DNA from: Nodularia sphaerocarpa UHCC 0038 | GTDB taxonomy: Bacteria; Cyanobacteriota; Cyanobacteriia; Cyanobacteriales; Nostocaceae | Assembly (NCBI RefSeq): GCF_022376295.1 | Contig: NZ_CP060140.1 | Location: 1,864,356-1,928,355, forward strand | DNA: 64,000 bases | Reading direction: 5' to 3' | Part shown: piece by piece, positions 43,437 through 52,024 of the stretch | Layout of the letters: every line of letters starts with the position of its first letter | Position numbering within the stretch: position 1 is the first letter of the stretch | The notes under the pieces: generated by a model | Seen by the model: the letters and a program-made list of their open reading frames with translations, nothing else | The model's database searches: none | What the model was told of the DNA's origin: nothing | Program-made: the position numbers and the translations under genes

Positions 43437-45689
43437 TTAGAAACTAGGGACAACAGGTGTAATCTCAGGTAAAGGCAATACGGGAGTAGGCTCAACTTTT
43501 TCGATAACTTTGAACCCAAATGCTTTTTCTTGAGGCTGCTGCCTACCCAACTTATCATTAACTTGCAGTTTAATTTGAGATGGAAAGGCTCGATTGACTG
43601 GTAATTTCCGTGAGCCAACTGGTGGCACATCACCAATAATGGGGTCAAGCTTCACCTGAATATCTTCTCCCTCTACTCTCCAAGACAAAATAGCTGTTTC
43701 TCCTTCTTGTAACTCTCGAATGGGTTCCTCAGTACCATTGATTGTAAAAGAGATAATTCTAAATGGTTTTGGTAATATCTCAATTACTGATTCAGTTTTT
43801 TTCTCACTATTTCTTTCGTTGACATTATTGGAAAAAGCTTTAATTTCAAAAGTGAATTTACCCGCTTTCGATGCAGATATTGCTATGTTTTTGCATTCTA
43901 ATTGTTGATTTTCTTTTTCTGTACATTTATTCTGAAGCTGAGGATCAACAATATTACCTTGATTAAATTCATAAACAACTCGTTGGTCTAGTAATGTACC
44001 ATCCTCTGCATTGCCAGTTATTTGAATTTCCTTAAGCAGCAAGGGACGGGAAATTGTCCAACTTAAATTAATCGGATCATCTTTTCTATATTGGGGTCTA
44101 TCTGTCTTGAACTCTATCACTTCAGCTATTGGTTTTTCACTAATTTCAACTTGGATGGTTTGAGGTTCTGTTTTAGCAAGTTGAGAAAAAAGTGGCATAC
44201 CTTTACGATAAAATGCTTGTAATTCAAAACTATACTTTCCTTTAGCTTTTACTCCCGTTGTCAAATTACTACAAATTAATTCTTTTTTTGGACTTTCTCT
44301 GCAAATATTAGCCAAGTTTTTAGGAATACCATTACTGAAGTCGTATTCAGTAGTTTTGAGTCCTTGCGGTTCTGTGATTGTCAACTTTAATTTTTGCAAC
44401 TGTTGAGAATTTTGAATTTCCCATCCCAAAACTACTTGATCACCTTCAGTGATTTGAGAGTTATTGGAAACGAACTTTTCTAGTTTCACAGGAGCAGGAT
44501 TTAAAAGCTGCCAAACAATGAATCCTATCCCCCCCAACAAACCCAACATTAATAAAATTAACAGTAACAATTGCCACCAAGGACGGGGTTTCCATACAAA
44601 ACTTAGTTGAGGTAATGTATTCGGTAGAGGTAAACTTTGTTTATCTTGGATATTGACTTGGAAATTGATAACTAGCCCTCCACCCAACCAAGGTCTTCGC
44701 CACCAATGTCTAGGTTTAACTGTCAGATTAGCTGTAGAAATCTTACTAGGCAACAACCTGACTTCATTAGGCTGAAATTTATAGGTATAGAGTTCTTCTT
44801 CATCTCGACTTTCCAGGTTAAACGTCAATTCACGCACGACATTTCCCTGGTTAATTAGTGATAATTCGTACTTGGCAGGACTACGGCTTACTTGTGCCAA
44901 AATAGTGTGCAATTGTACATCTAAACGATAAATTGTCGGAATTCGGATGTAGACTAAATCCAACAGCACTAAGTCAGGAGAATTTTCCGAATGTAAGCGA
45001 ATAGTTGGCGAATAGACTCCTGCCAAGATGTCTTCTGATGGGTGGAACGTCAGCAAGATTTGACCTTGAGAACCCGGGTTAAGTCCTAATGCAGTCACTT
45101 CAGATACACCAAGCCCTTCTAATCCACTTGTGGGATAAGTTATAGTGAACCACTCTTCGTCTAAATCAGGGCAACTTAAACGGAAACGGTCTACACGATT
45201 GGAACGGTTTTGAACTGTCACCTCCACTTGTAAAGGTTCACCCCGATGACAAATTAGGGATTTATTGGTATTACTGCTAGGCTTAAGTGAAAAAGTCGGG
45301 TCGTTCACCCGCACCACAGTTTGTTCTTTAAGCAGAATTTTCAGTTGGAGTGGAAAGTTGATGGGAGTATCTTGGGGATAATGCTGGGGAGCATCTACCA
45401 CTAGGGTGTAGTCATAGGTTCCTGGTAAAGCATCAACCGGAATGTGAAACTCAAATGTAACTTCGTCGCTAGTCTGTTGGGGAGCTATTGCCAAACTTTC
45501 TTGAGGAGGAATAGACCAGCCAGTTAAATTTTTAAATTCGTCATCAAAAATAAAAGATAAGTCAATAACAGCACTCTGGTCTCCCTGATTGATGACAACA
45601 GCATGAAGTTTAATGGTATCTCCTGGCATTCCCAATTGAATCCCAGGTGGGTTAATAATAATTTCCAATGGACTGGCTTGAGCTTGCAT
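43437..45689 (-). CDS. Single-pass membrane protein with Ig-like repeats (eCIS-associated)
   Basis: From ATG 45689 (MQAQASPLEIIINPPGIQLG, AAGGA upstream) the protein has 750 residues. The N-terminal half contains beta-sandwich repeats of the kind found in predicted membrane proteins with NEW3 domains (VVINQGDQSAVIDLSF; VTVQNRSNRVDRFRLSCPDL). One membrane helix lies at about 370-395 (LLLLILLMLGLLGGIGFIVW). The C-terminal half has three more Ig-like units (VSNNSQITEGDQVVLGWEIQ; FKTDRPQYRKDDPINLSWTI). It follows the WD40 membrane gene by 13 bp. The two could form a membrane anchor or receptor for the injection machine. Confidence 0.75.
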   Translation of the reverse strand: MQAQASPLEIIINPPGIQLGMPGDTIKLHAVVINQGDQSAVIDLSFIFDDEFKNLTGWSIPPQESLAIAPQQTSDEVTFEFHIPVDALPGTYDYTLVVDAPQHYPQDTPINFPLQLKILLKEQTVVRVNDPTFSLKPSSNTNKSLICHRGEPLQVEVTVQNRSNRVDRFRLSCPDLDEEWFTITYPTSGLEGLGVSEVTALGLNPGSQGQILLTFHPSEDILAGVYSPTIRLHSENSPDLVLLDLVYIRIPTIYRLDVQLHTILAQVSRSPAKYELSLINQGNVVRELTFNLESRDEEELYTYKFQPNEVRLLPSKISTANLTVKPRHWWRRPWLGGGLVINFQVNIQDKQSLPLPNTLPQLSFVWKPRPWWQLLLLILLMLGLLGGIGFIVWQLLNPAPVKLEKFVSNNSQITEGDQVVLGWEIQNSQQLQKLKLTITEPQGLKTTEYDFSNGIPKNLANICRESPKKELICSNLTTGVKAKGKYSFELQAFYRKGMPLFSQLAKTEPQTIQVEISEKPIAEVIEFKTDRPQYRKDDPINLSWTISRPLLLKEIQITGNAEDGTLLDQRVVYEFNQGNIVDPQLQNKCTEKENQQLECKNIAISASKAGKFTFEIKAFSNNVNERNSEKKTESVIEILPKPFRIISFTINGTEEPIRELQEGETAILSWRVEGEDIQVKLDPIIGDVPPVGSRKLPVNRAFPSQIKLQVNDKLGRQQPQEKAFGFKVIEKVEPTPVLPLPEITPVVPSF

Positions 45690-45702
45690 ACCATCAAATT
45701 CC

Positions 45703-47949
45703 TTACTTAACGCGGTGTAGTTTGACTTGAAAATCTTCACCACCACTGACAATCATGTTTTCTTGACCTTTTATTTTTACGTCAACACTCTTGATTGCTT
45801 TGGAGCTTGTGTAAATTGTCTTACCTTTTCCTGCTTTTTCTTGGTCGAGTTTATATTCTGTAGTTAGATCCCAAAGCATAACTCGTCCATCATCTCCACC
45901 ACTGACAAGCAAACGGCCATCTTCACTAAATTTCAGAGTATTCACTGCGCTTGATTTCTCAGACGCTGGCCAACGATCTAATTGTGGACAATTGACTTCG
46001 GTAATTGCGTTCTGGAGGCTGTCATTTTTTACAGTTTTGCATTGATTTAAATTCCAAATAGTAATATAGCCCGCAGAATCAGAGGTTGCTAAAATTTTTT
46101 CTCGCGACTTAGGCGCAAAAGCCACGCCCCAAATAAAGTCTGTAACCCCTGTTCTCTGATCTAGTCTTGCTAAAGTTTGCAAGGATAAATCCCGCAGTTG
46201 ATTATCCGGCTGACTGGGATTCCATGATCCGAATAAAACACGCTTAAAGTTTCCTGCTATGACTAGGGTTTGATCATCTGGGCTGAGAGTTAAAGCGCGA
46301 ACTTGGAAACCTGATAACTTCAGTTGAGTTTGCAGGTCTATTACTTGCGGTTTTAACTGAAATTGTCTATTAGCAGAGGTGCGTGACCATAATCTCACCT
46401 TACCGCTGCCGTAACCACTAAATAAAAACAGTGAGTTTTGAGTAAATGCTAAATCAAAGACTCTATCACCTTTGGCACTTGGAACTTCAATATCTTGAAG
46501 TTCCTCGATTTTTTCCCCGGTTGATACATCCCTGAGTTGAATCTCACCCTTATCCAGCCCCACGGCAACACGATCATTTTGAACGGGCATGAAGCGCGAG
46601 ACAATTACAGCATTATTATTGCTAATTGCCAGCAGACCGTTGGGTTTTTGTTGTCCTTTACAAGTAACAGGATCTCTAGGATAGGTAATATTTTTTTCTG
46701 GTTTTAAACTTTCGCCATCAATTCTCCAAAGTCTTAATGTACAATCGACTGAGCCACTGAGAACAGACAACCCGTTGCCACTAAAAGCTACGGAGTTCAC
46801 AGAATCAGTGTGCATAATTGGCTCTGCTCTGAGTAGTAATGCTAAGAGCAATGCTATTAATCCCAAAACCACGAGCTGTAACCATAGGGGAATAATTGGT
46901 AGTCTCTCTAATTCTAGAGTTTGCGTTGGGGGGTCTGTACTACCCAAACGTTGGTCAAATAATTCGGCTCTGGCTTCTAGTAGCAAAGTTTTGCCTATTC
47001 CTACCCAAGGGCGTTTTGTTTTGACATTGAGCAAAACTTTAGTTGTTTCTCCTAAATGCAAATTGGCTGTTTCTGGAATAGTTTTATAACTACATTTTCG
47101 CGAGTCTCTACCCTGAATATGGATATTAATCTGTTGGTAGAGGTTGCTGGCATTTTTGAATATTAATTCAAAGGTAGCTGTATCAGATTTCCAGTTAGGC
47201 AACCATCTGGACTGGCTGGGAATTGTCTGGTGCTTATTTGTAGTAGAAAATTCTACAAAACCTATAGGTAAAACTTCTAAGTTCCCTGCGACACTAGCTG
47301 GATAACCATTATTGCTGTTAGCTTCAATGGTAAAGGGGTAGTTTTGACTGGGTGATTGTCGTACAGATGGGGGTTGGCATGGGAAACTGACTTCTGTGTA
47401 ACCACCGGGATCTAAGGAAAATTTTCGTTCTGCATTACCAGCCAACCAAGATGAATCAACACCGACAAAATGCAATACTACATTAGTAGTTTGTTGCCCT
47501 AAGTTCCGCACTCGCACTGGTATATCTACAGAATTACGAGGATAAACTTGAAATTCTCGTACAGGCAATTCTACACTCAAGAGCGTGGGTTGGTTATCTC
47601 TCTCGATTTTCAGACGCAGCAAGAGTCTGCGTTCTTGTCCTAGCTGTGGTGAAAAAATTCTCACCGTTAGGTTGACAGTACCGACAAATCCGGGAATGGG
47701 TGTATTAGAAATGAATACTTGAAAGTCTGTAGTACTTCCAGGGGGTTTAGCGGCTGCCACTTCTGGCTCAAGTTTATACCAGCGATAGTCTGGATTGCGT
47801 TGCTCTCCTGCTGCTGTAATTTCTATTTGAAAATTAGCAAACTGTGTGCTGTCGTTGTTGACGGTTACTGTAAAGGAAGCAGGAGTAGTACCTGGTATAA
47901 AGGTAATATTTTGAGTGGAAAGGCTGGCATTGATTAAATTATTTTCCAT
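45703..47949 (-). CDS. Membrane protein with Ig-like repeats and cytosolic WD40 domain (eCIS-associated)
   Basis: The 748-residue protein has an N-terminal half made of beta-sandwich units (SFTVTVNNDSTQFANFQIEI; SVDIPVRVRNLGQQTTNVVL). A membrane helix sits at about 355-377 (LWLQLVVLGLIALLLALLLR). The C-terminal half carries several WD40 repeats (HTDSVNSVAFSGNGLSVLSG; AVNTLKFSEDGRLLVSGGDD, then GRVMLWDL). With the downstream gene at 43437 it forms a two-gene minus-strand unit inside the eCIS locus. A WD40 platform tethered to a membrane may dock the baseplate or a partner. No signal peptide is seen. Confidence 0.75.
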   Translation of the reverse strand: MENNLINASLSTQNITFIPGTTPASFTVTVNNDSTQFANFQIEITAAGEQRNPDYRWYKLEPEVAAAKPPGSTTDFQVFISNTPIPGFVGTVNLTVRIFSPQLGQERRLLLRLKIERDNQPTLLSVELPVREFQVYPRNSVDIPVRVRNLGQQTTNVVLHFVGVDSSWLAGNAERKFSLDPGGYTEVSFPCQPPSVRQSPSQNYPFTIEANSNNGYPASVAGNLEVLPIGFVEFSTTNKHQTIPSQSRWLPNWKSDTATFELIFKNASNLYQQINIHIQGRDSRKCSYKTIPETANLHLGETTKVLLNVKTKRPWVGIGKTLLLEARAELFDQRLGSTDPPTQTLELERLPIIPLWLQLVVLGLIALLLALLLRAEPIMHTDSVNSVAFSGNGLSVLSGSVDCTLRLWRIDGESLKPEKNITYPRDPVTCKGQQKPNGLLAISNNNAVIVSRFMPVQNDRVAVGLDKGEIQLRDVSTGEKIEELQDIEVPSAKGDRVFDLAFTQNSLFLFSGYGSGKVRLWSRTSANRQFQLKPQVIDLQTQLKLSGFQVRALTLSPDDQTLVIAGNFKRVLFGSWNPSQPDNQLRDLSLQTLARLDQRTGVTDFIWGVAFAPKSREKILATSDSAGYITIWNLNQCKTVKNDSLQNAITEVNCPQLDRWPASEKSSAVNTLKFSEDGRLLVSGGDDGRVMLWDLTTEYKLDQEKAGKGKTIYTSSKAIKSVDVKIKGQENMIVSGGEDFQVKLHRVK

Positions 47950-48046
47950 AGTATTAAAGTTTATATATTACATACTAATAGCGATGATATGTAAACTGAT
48001 ATTTCATTATTAGACTGTTCTAATTGTCGCATTCTTTATTAAAAGT

Positions 48047-48083
48047 CATATAAAAAAATAACCCTGCGGAGGTAAAGCAGGGT
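48047..48083 (-). terminator. Rho-independent terminator of the kinase gene
   Basis: On the minus strand ACCCTGC (48083-48077) pairs with GCAGGGT (48067-48061) and is followed by TATTTTTTTAT, a classical intrinsic terminator 55 bp after the kinase stop codon. Confidence 0.85.
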
Positions 48084-48137
48084 ATAAACGGCTTTTTCAT
48101 CAAATTTGCTATTCAGCTTGCCTTACCTTCAGAATTA

Positions 48138-50096
48138 CTATTTTTGGGTGGAGTTGGGTACAATAGATTGGGTTTCAGAATCTTGACTTGTTTGTAAGTA
48201 ATATATAGACATTCCTGCAAAAAAAGCTAGTATAACTGCTAATCCAATCCAAAGATTTCGCTTCAAAACGTTGGTATTTCCTGGGGCTGGGTTGATTGGC
48301 GAAGCAGGTCTATTTTGACTAGGGCTGGGATGGGGTGAAGGGCGTGGTTGTAAAATTGTGCCTTCGGGTTCGGTTGCGGCTCCGGGATGCAGGGGGCGGG
48401 GAACGGTTTCGTTGTTTGACCCTGGATGGGGTGAAGGGCGTGGTTGTAAAATTGTGCCTTCGGGTTCGGTTGCGGCTCCGGGATGCAGGGGGCGGGGAAC
48501 GGTTTCGTTGTTTGACCCTGGATGGGGTGAAGGGCGTGGTTGTAAAATTGTGCCTTCGGGTTCGGTTGCGGCTCCGGGATGCAGGGGGCGGGGAACGGTT
48601 TCGTTGTTTGACCCTGGATGGGGTGAAGGGCGTGGTTGTAAAATTGTGCCTTCGGGTTCGGTTGCGGCTCCGGGATGCAGGGGGCGGGGAACGGTTTCGT
48701 TGTTTGACCCTGGATGGGATGAAGGGCGTGGTTGTAAAATTGTGCCTTCGGGTTCGGTTGCGGCTACGGGATGCAGGGGGCGGGGAACGGTTTCGTTGTT
48801 TGACCCTGGATGGGATGAAGGGCGTGGTTGTAAAATTGTGCCTTCGGGTTCGGTTGCGGCTACGGGATGCAGGGGGCGGGGAACGGTTTCGTTGTTTGAC
48901 CCTGGATGGGATGAAGGGCGTGGTTGTAAAATTGTGCCTTCGGGTTCGGTTGCGGCTACGGGATGCAGGGGGCGGGGAATGGTTTCGTTGTTTGACTCTT
49001 CATTGTATACAGGTTGCTGACGAATAATAGTCTCCTCCTCGGATTGGCTCGGCTCGACTGGTTGCGCGGGTTTAGAGATAGTGTTCTCATGAGAACCAGG
49101 TTGAGATAGAGGTTGAGGATGAAAAATACTCTGTTCATGCTTTGTATTAGCATTGCCGAGGCTTGGCTTGCTAATAGCTTGTTGCAAAGCCTGAAGCAGT
49201 TCTTCTACCGATGCAAAGCGATTATTCGGGTTTTTTTGTAGACATTTTAGTACTACAACCTCTAGTTGTGCAGACAATTGCTCACACCCTGGTTGCTCCC
49301 GCAAAGGTTTAGGTGGCTCGTAGGCATGGGCTAAAACCCAGGACGCTTCACTGATATTATGACCTTTAGTGTTGAAACCAAATGGATCTGCTGCACTTAA
49401 CATTTCATACAGGATGATCCCCAAACTATAAATATCAGCTCTGCTATCTAGATTTTTCTTGTTTTGGATCTGCTCAGGTGCTGCATAGCGAAATGTACCG
49501 ATAAAAGTACTAGTTATATTTGTCTGTTCAGAAGATTCATTGCGGATTTTAGCTACACCGAAATCTAAAATCTTCACCCACTCTCCCAAATCTGTAGGTA
49601 CAAGAAAGATGTTGTCGGGTTTCAGGTCACGATGCACTACCTGAATATGCTCATTTCTACCATCTTTTGGTAGATTTACCCCTTGATGCGCTAGATGTAA
49701 ACCTTGACAGATTTGAGAGATAATGCTCTGAGTTCGCTCCACAGATAATCTCTTTTCTCGCAGCAGTAGTTGTCGTAATGTTTGGCCGCGCAAATACTCC
49801 ATCACATAAAATGGATATCCTTCTGGTGTGACACCACAATCACTAATCTTTACAATGTGGTCACTTTGCAAAGCTGCACAGATTGCCACCTCCCTCTCAA
49901 AACGCTTTCTCATCTCTTGTGATGCGACCAGGGTATCTTTGAGTAATTTCAACACTACCTGCTGACCTACACGGGTATCTGTCGCTAATAAGACATCTCC
50001 CATACCACCGGCAGCTAAGGGTCTATCTATCCGATATCGCTGGTTATCACCTATAAAGCGCCCATTCCAAAAATTTGCAGAAGGTGGGGAATTCAT
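48138..50096 (-). CDS. Hanks-type Ser/Thr protein kinase with long Thr-Pro repeat tail and C-terminal membrane helix
   Basis: The 652-residue protein has a PknB-like kinase domain (about 18-285): glycine loop LAAGGMGDVLLATD, VVLKLLK lysine, catalytic VVHRDLKPDNIFL and DFGVAK. Residues about 310-610 are a proline-rich linker containing seven copies of a 32-residue unit. Each unit offers threonines in EGTILQP and NETVPRP. A membrane helix, LWIGLAVILAFFAGMSIYYL, closes the protein (about 620-640), leaving a short tail. The tail threonines are good candidates for autophosphorylation and for docking of the FHA protein encoded 5 kb away. The kinase lies between the two halves of the eCIS locus. Confidence 0.92.
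   Translation of the reverse strand: MNSPPSANFWNGRFIGDNQRYRIDRPLAAGGMGDVLLATDTRVGQQVVLKLLKDTLVASQEMRKRFEREVAICAALQSDHIVKISDCGVTPEGYPFYVMEYLRGQTLRQLLLREKRLSVERTQSIISQICQGLHLAHQGVNLPKDGRNEHIQVVHRDLKPDNIFLVPTDLGEWVKILDFGVAKIRNESSEQTNITSTFIGTFRYAAPEQIQNKKNLDSRADIYSLGIILYEMLSAADPFGFNTKGHNISEASWVLAHAYEPPKPLREQPGCEQLSAQLEVVVLKCLQKNPNNRFASVEELLQALQQAISKPSLGNANTKHEQSIFHPQPLSQPGSHENTISKPAQPVEPSQSEEETIIRQQPVYNEESNNETIPRPLHPVAATEPEGTILQPRPSSHPGSNNETVPRPLHPVAATEPEGTILQPRPSSHPGSNNETVPRPLHPVAATEPEGTILQPRPSSHPGSNNETVPRPLHPGAATEPEGTILQPRPSPHPGSNNETVPRPLHPGAATEPEGTILQPRPSPHPGSNNETVPRPLHPGAATEPEGTILQPRPSPHPGSNNETVPRPLHPGAATEPEGTILQPRPSPHPSPSQNRPASPINPAPGNTNVLKRNLWIGLAVILAFFAGMSIYYLQTSQDSETQSIVPNSTQK
48327..48998 (-). 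repeat. 96-bp tandem repeat in the kinase gene
   Basis: Seven near-identical 96-bp units (for example CCTTCGGGTTCGGTTGCGGC at 48361 and 48457) encode the 32-residue kinase tail repeat. Two unit types differ by HPVAAT or HPGAAT and by SSHPG or SPHPG. This is an unstable, expandable array. Long open frames on the plus strand here are artefacts of the repeat. Confidence 0.95.
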
Positions 50097-50633
50097 TTGA
50101 TGGAAGCGATCCTAAATTTTATTTATGGTTTTAACTTACAGTCAAAAGCTGAATAATTGTGATGACTAATGTCAAACTCCATTATATTAAGTGATAGCCA
50201 CTATACATAACTAATTTTTTCTTATTTTAATGGTAATACTTAAATTTATTTCTAAAAAAATTATTTAAATTGACATTTTATGGTATAATCAGCAAAATAT
50301 GATATGATTTTATCATTACAATTTTTGCTTGATATTTAAAGAAAATTTTCGCTCATACCGATTTTGGGAAAGATGCTGGTTAATTCTCACAAGTTAAGGG
50401 ATACGACAGCCGTTGTATTATTTTATAGCTTGTAAGCTCCAACCTAGTCTGAAAGTTTTCCACAGGAGCAAGGGTAGGCGATGAACAATTAATTTCCATA
50501 TCATAACGGATGTTTTTTATCTGGTTAAAAATAAACTATGGAAAATTTTGCGATAAATTAGCAGAAAATGGTTGTGATTGCTAATAGGTTTGGAGTAAAT
50601 GATTAATATCTGTTGATGCTGTGAGGAATGAGG
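50097..50633. promoter_or_regulatory. AT-rich divergent intergenic region of the eCIS locus
   Basis: No gene is seen. The region separates the minus-strand kinase from the plus-strand DUF4255/ATPase/effector genes and should hold both promoters. It is notably AT-rich between 50200 and 50340. I found no convincing operator. Confidence 0.45.
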
Positions 50634-51905
50634 ATGAGTACTGCTCTCTCTATAGTTGCTGTGACAGCAGTACTGAAAGACTTGCTGGAGAATGGTCTAG
50701 TCAGTGACTCTATTACTGCTAGCGTTGGTGATGTGCTGGTAAGTGCGTTACCGCCTGATTTGATTAAGGTGGGGAGTGATGAGCGGGCGCAATTAAATTT
50801 CTTTCTCTATCAAGTTACGCAGAATCGCAACGTTGATTGGGTATCTCAGGAATTTCGTGGTAGAAACTCACGCATCAATAAAAGTCAGCGTTCTCTCAAT
50901 CCACCACTAGCTTTAGATTTGCATTACTTATTAACGGCTTATGGAGCCAAAGATTTCCAGGCGGAACTACTGCTGGGCTATGCAATGCAATTACTGCACA
51001 CCACAACGGTAATTACATCGGAACTGATTGAAAACGCTTTAAAGAATGCATCGACAAGCAATACCACTAGTCTGATTTCACAAGCGTTCGCTGGGGTATC
51101 TATATCTAAGTTAGCTGAACAAATTGGGCAGATTAAACTCTCGCCAGAATTTTTGAACATGGAAGATAGTTCTAAGATTTGGTCGGCTTTACAAACCCAC
51201 TATCGACCATCGGCTAGTTATAAGGCTTCGATGGTATTAATTGAGAGTAGTGACTTAAATCAATCGGATGGTAGTTATACGGAACTCTGGACTGAACCGA
51301 GTATTGAGCAAGTTACTCCATCTGCACAAACAGAGCAATTGATTTTTGCTGGTAGTACGGTGATCCTGCGTGGTAAACGGTTATGCGGTGATGTTACTCG
51401 GATTAGAGTTGGAAAAACTGAGAAATTATTAGTACCTGAGAATATCAAAGAAACACAAATTCGCCTGAAATTACCAGATGATTTGTATGCAGGTCTGCAA
51501 TCAGTACAAGTTGCACATTTAACAATGGGTAATGCGGAAAACACAGAAAATATAGCATCTAATGTGGCTGCTTTTGTGATCCATCCCCAAATTTCAGTAT
51601 CCCTAAATCAGGTGGTAAATAGTGGGGAAGATTTACGCAGAGTAGATATCACGGTCAAGTTTTATCCCAACATTGGTAAAACGCAACGAGTAGTATTACT
51701 ACTTTATGAGATGTCCAGTAGTAATGCTTTAGTGCGATGTATTGCTGTTCCATCAGTCAATGAAGATACCGATGTGATGACTATTTCTGTAGAAAATATG
51801 AAGCCAGGAAGTTATCTTATCAGGGTGCGGGTAGATGGTGTAGCAAGTCCATTAGAAATTAATCAAACAGGGGAATACTATTCGCCACAGGTGACAATTC
51901 CATAA
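50634..51905 (+). CDS. DUF4255 (Pvc16-type) protein with IPT/TIG-like domain
   Basis: The start at ATG 50634 (MSTALSIVAVTAVLKDLLEN, 423 residues) has GAGGA at proper distance; ATG 50628 would not. Residues about 1-190 match DUF4255: ERAQLNFFLYQVTQNRNVDW, NPPLALDLHYLLTAYG and AELLLGYAMQLLH. Residues about 230-310 look like an IPT/TIG beta-sandwich (AGSTVILRGKRLCGDVTRIR), then another beta domain. Pvc16-like proteins terminate the tube. Having two different versions in one locus suggests that one is a cap and the other a modified cap or cargo-facing plug. Confidence 0.85.
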   Translation: MSTALSIVAVTAVLKDLLENGLVSDSITASVGDVLVSALPPDLIKVGSDERAQLNFFLYQVTQNRNVDWVSQEFRGRNSRINKSQRSLNPPLALDLHYLLTAYGAKDFQAELLLGYAMQLLHTTTVITSELIENALKNASTSNTTSLISQAFAGVSISKLAEQIGQIKLSPEFLNMEDSSKIWSALQTHYRPSASYKASMVLIESSDLNQSDGSYTELWTEPSIEQVTPSAQTEQLIFAGSTVILRGKRLCGDVTRIRVGKTEKLLVPENIKETQIRLKLPDDLYAGLQSVQVAHLTMGNAENTENIASNVAAFVIHPQISVSLNQVVNSGEDLRRVDITVKFYPNIGKTQRVVLLLYEMSSSNALVRCIAVPSVNEDTDVMTISVENMKPGSYLIRVRVDGVASPLEINQTGEYYSPQVTIP

Positions 51906-52024
51906 ATGGGACTAAAATCAATCACAATAAGGCATTTCTCGGTGAGTACAGAAGCTCAGATTCGGCTTGACAGGCAAGTAGTCTGAGTAGTTGACATTAG
52001 GCGTTAATAGGAAAATACGGCACA

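Noticed and set aside
48327..48998. Possible CRISPR-like array
   Set aside because: The units are contiguous with no variable spacers, and they are in frame in a kinase gene.
48335..49027. Two long plus-strand open frames with repeated sequence
   Set aside because: They are by-products of the 96-bp repeat that encodes the kinase tail on the minus strand; no ribosome-binding sites or family features.
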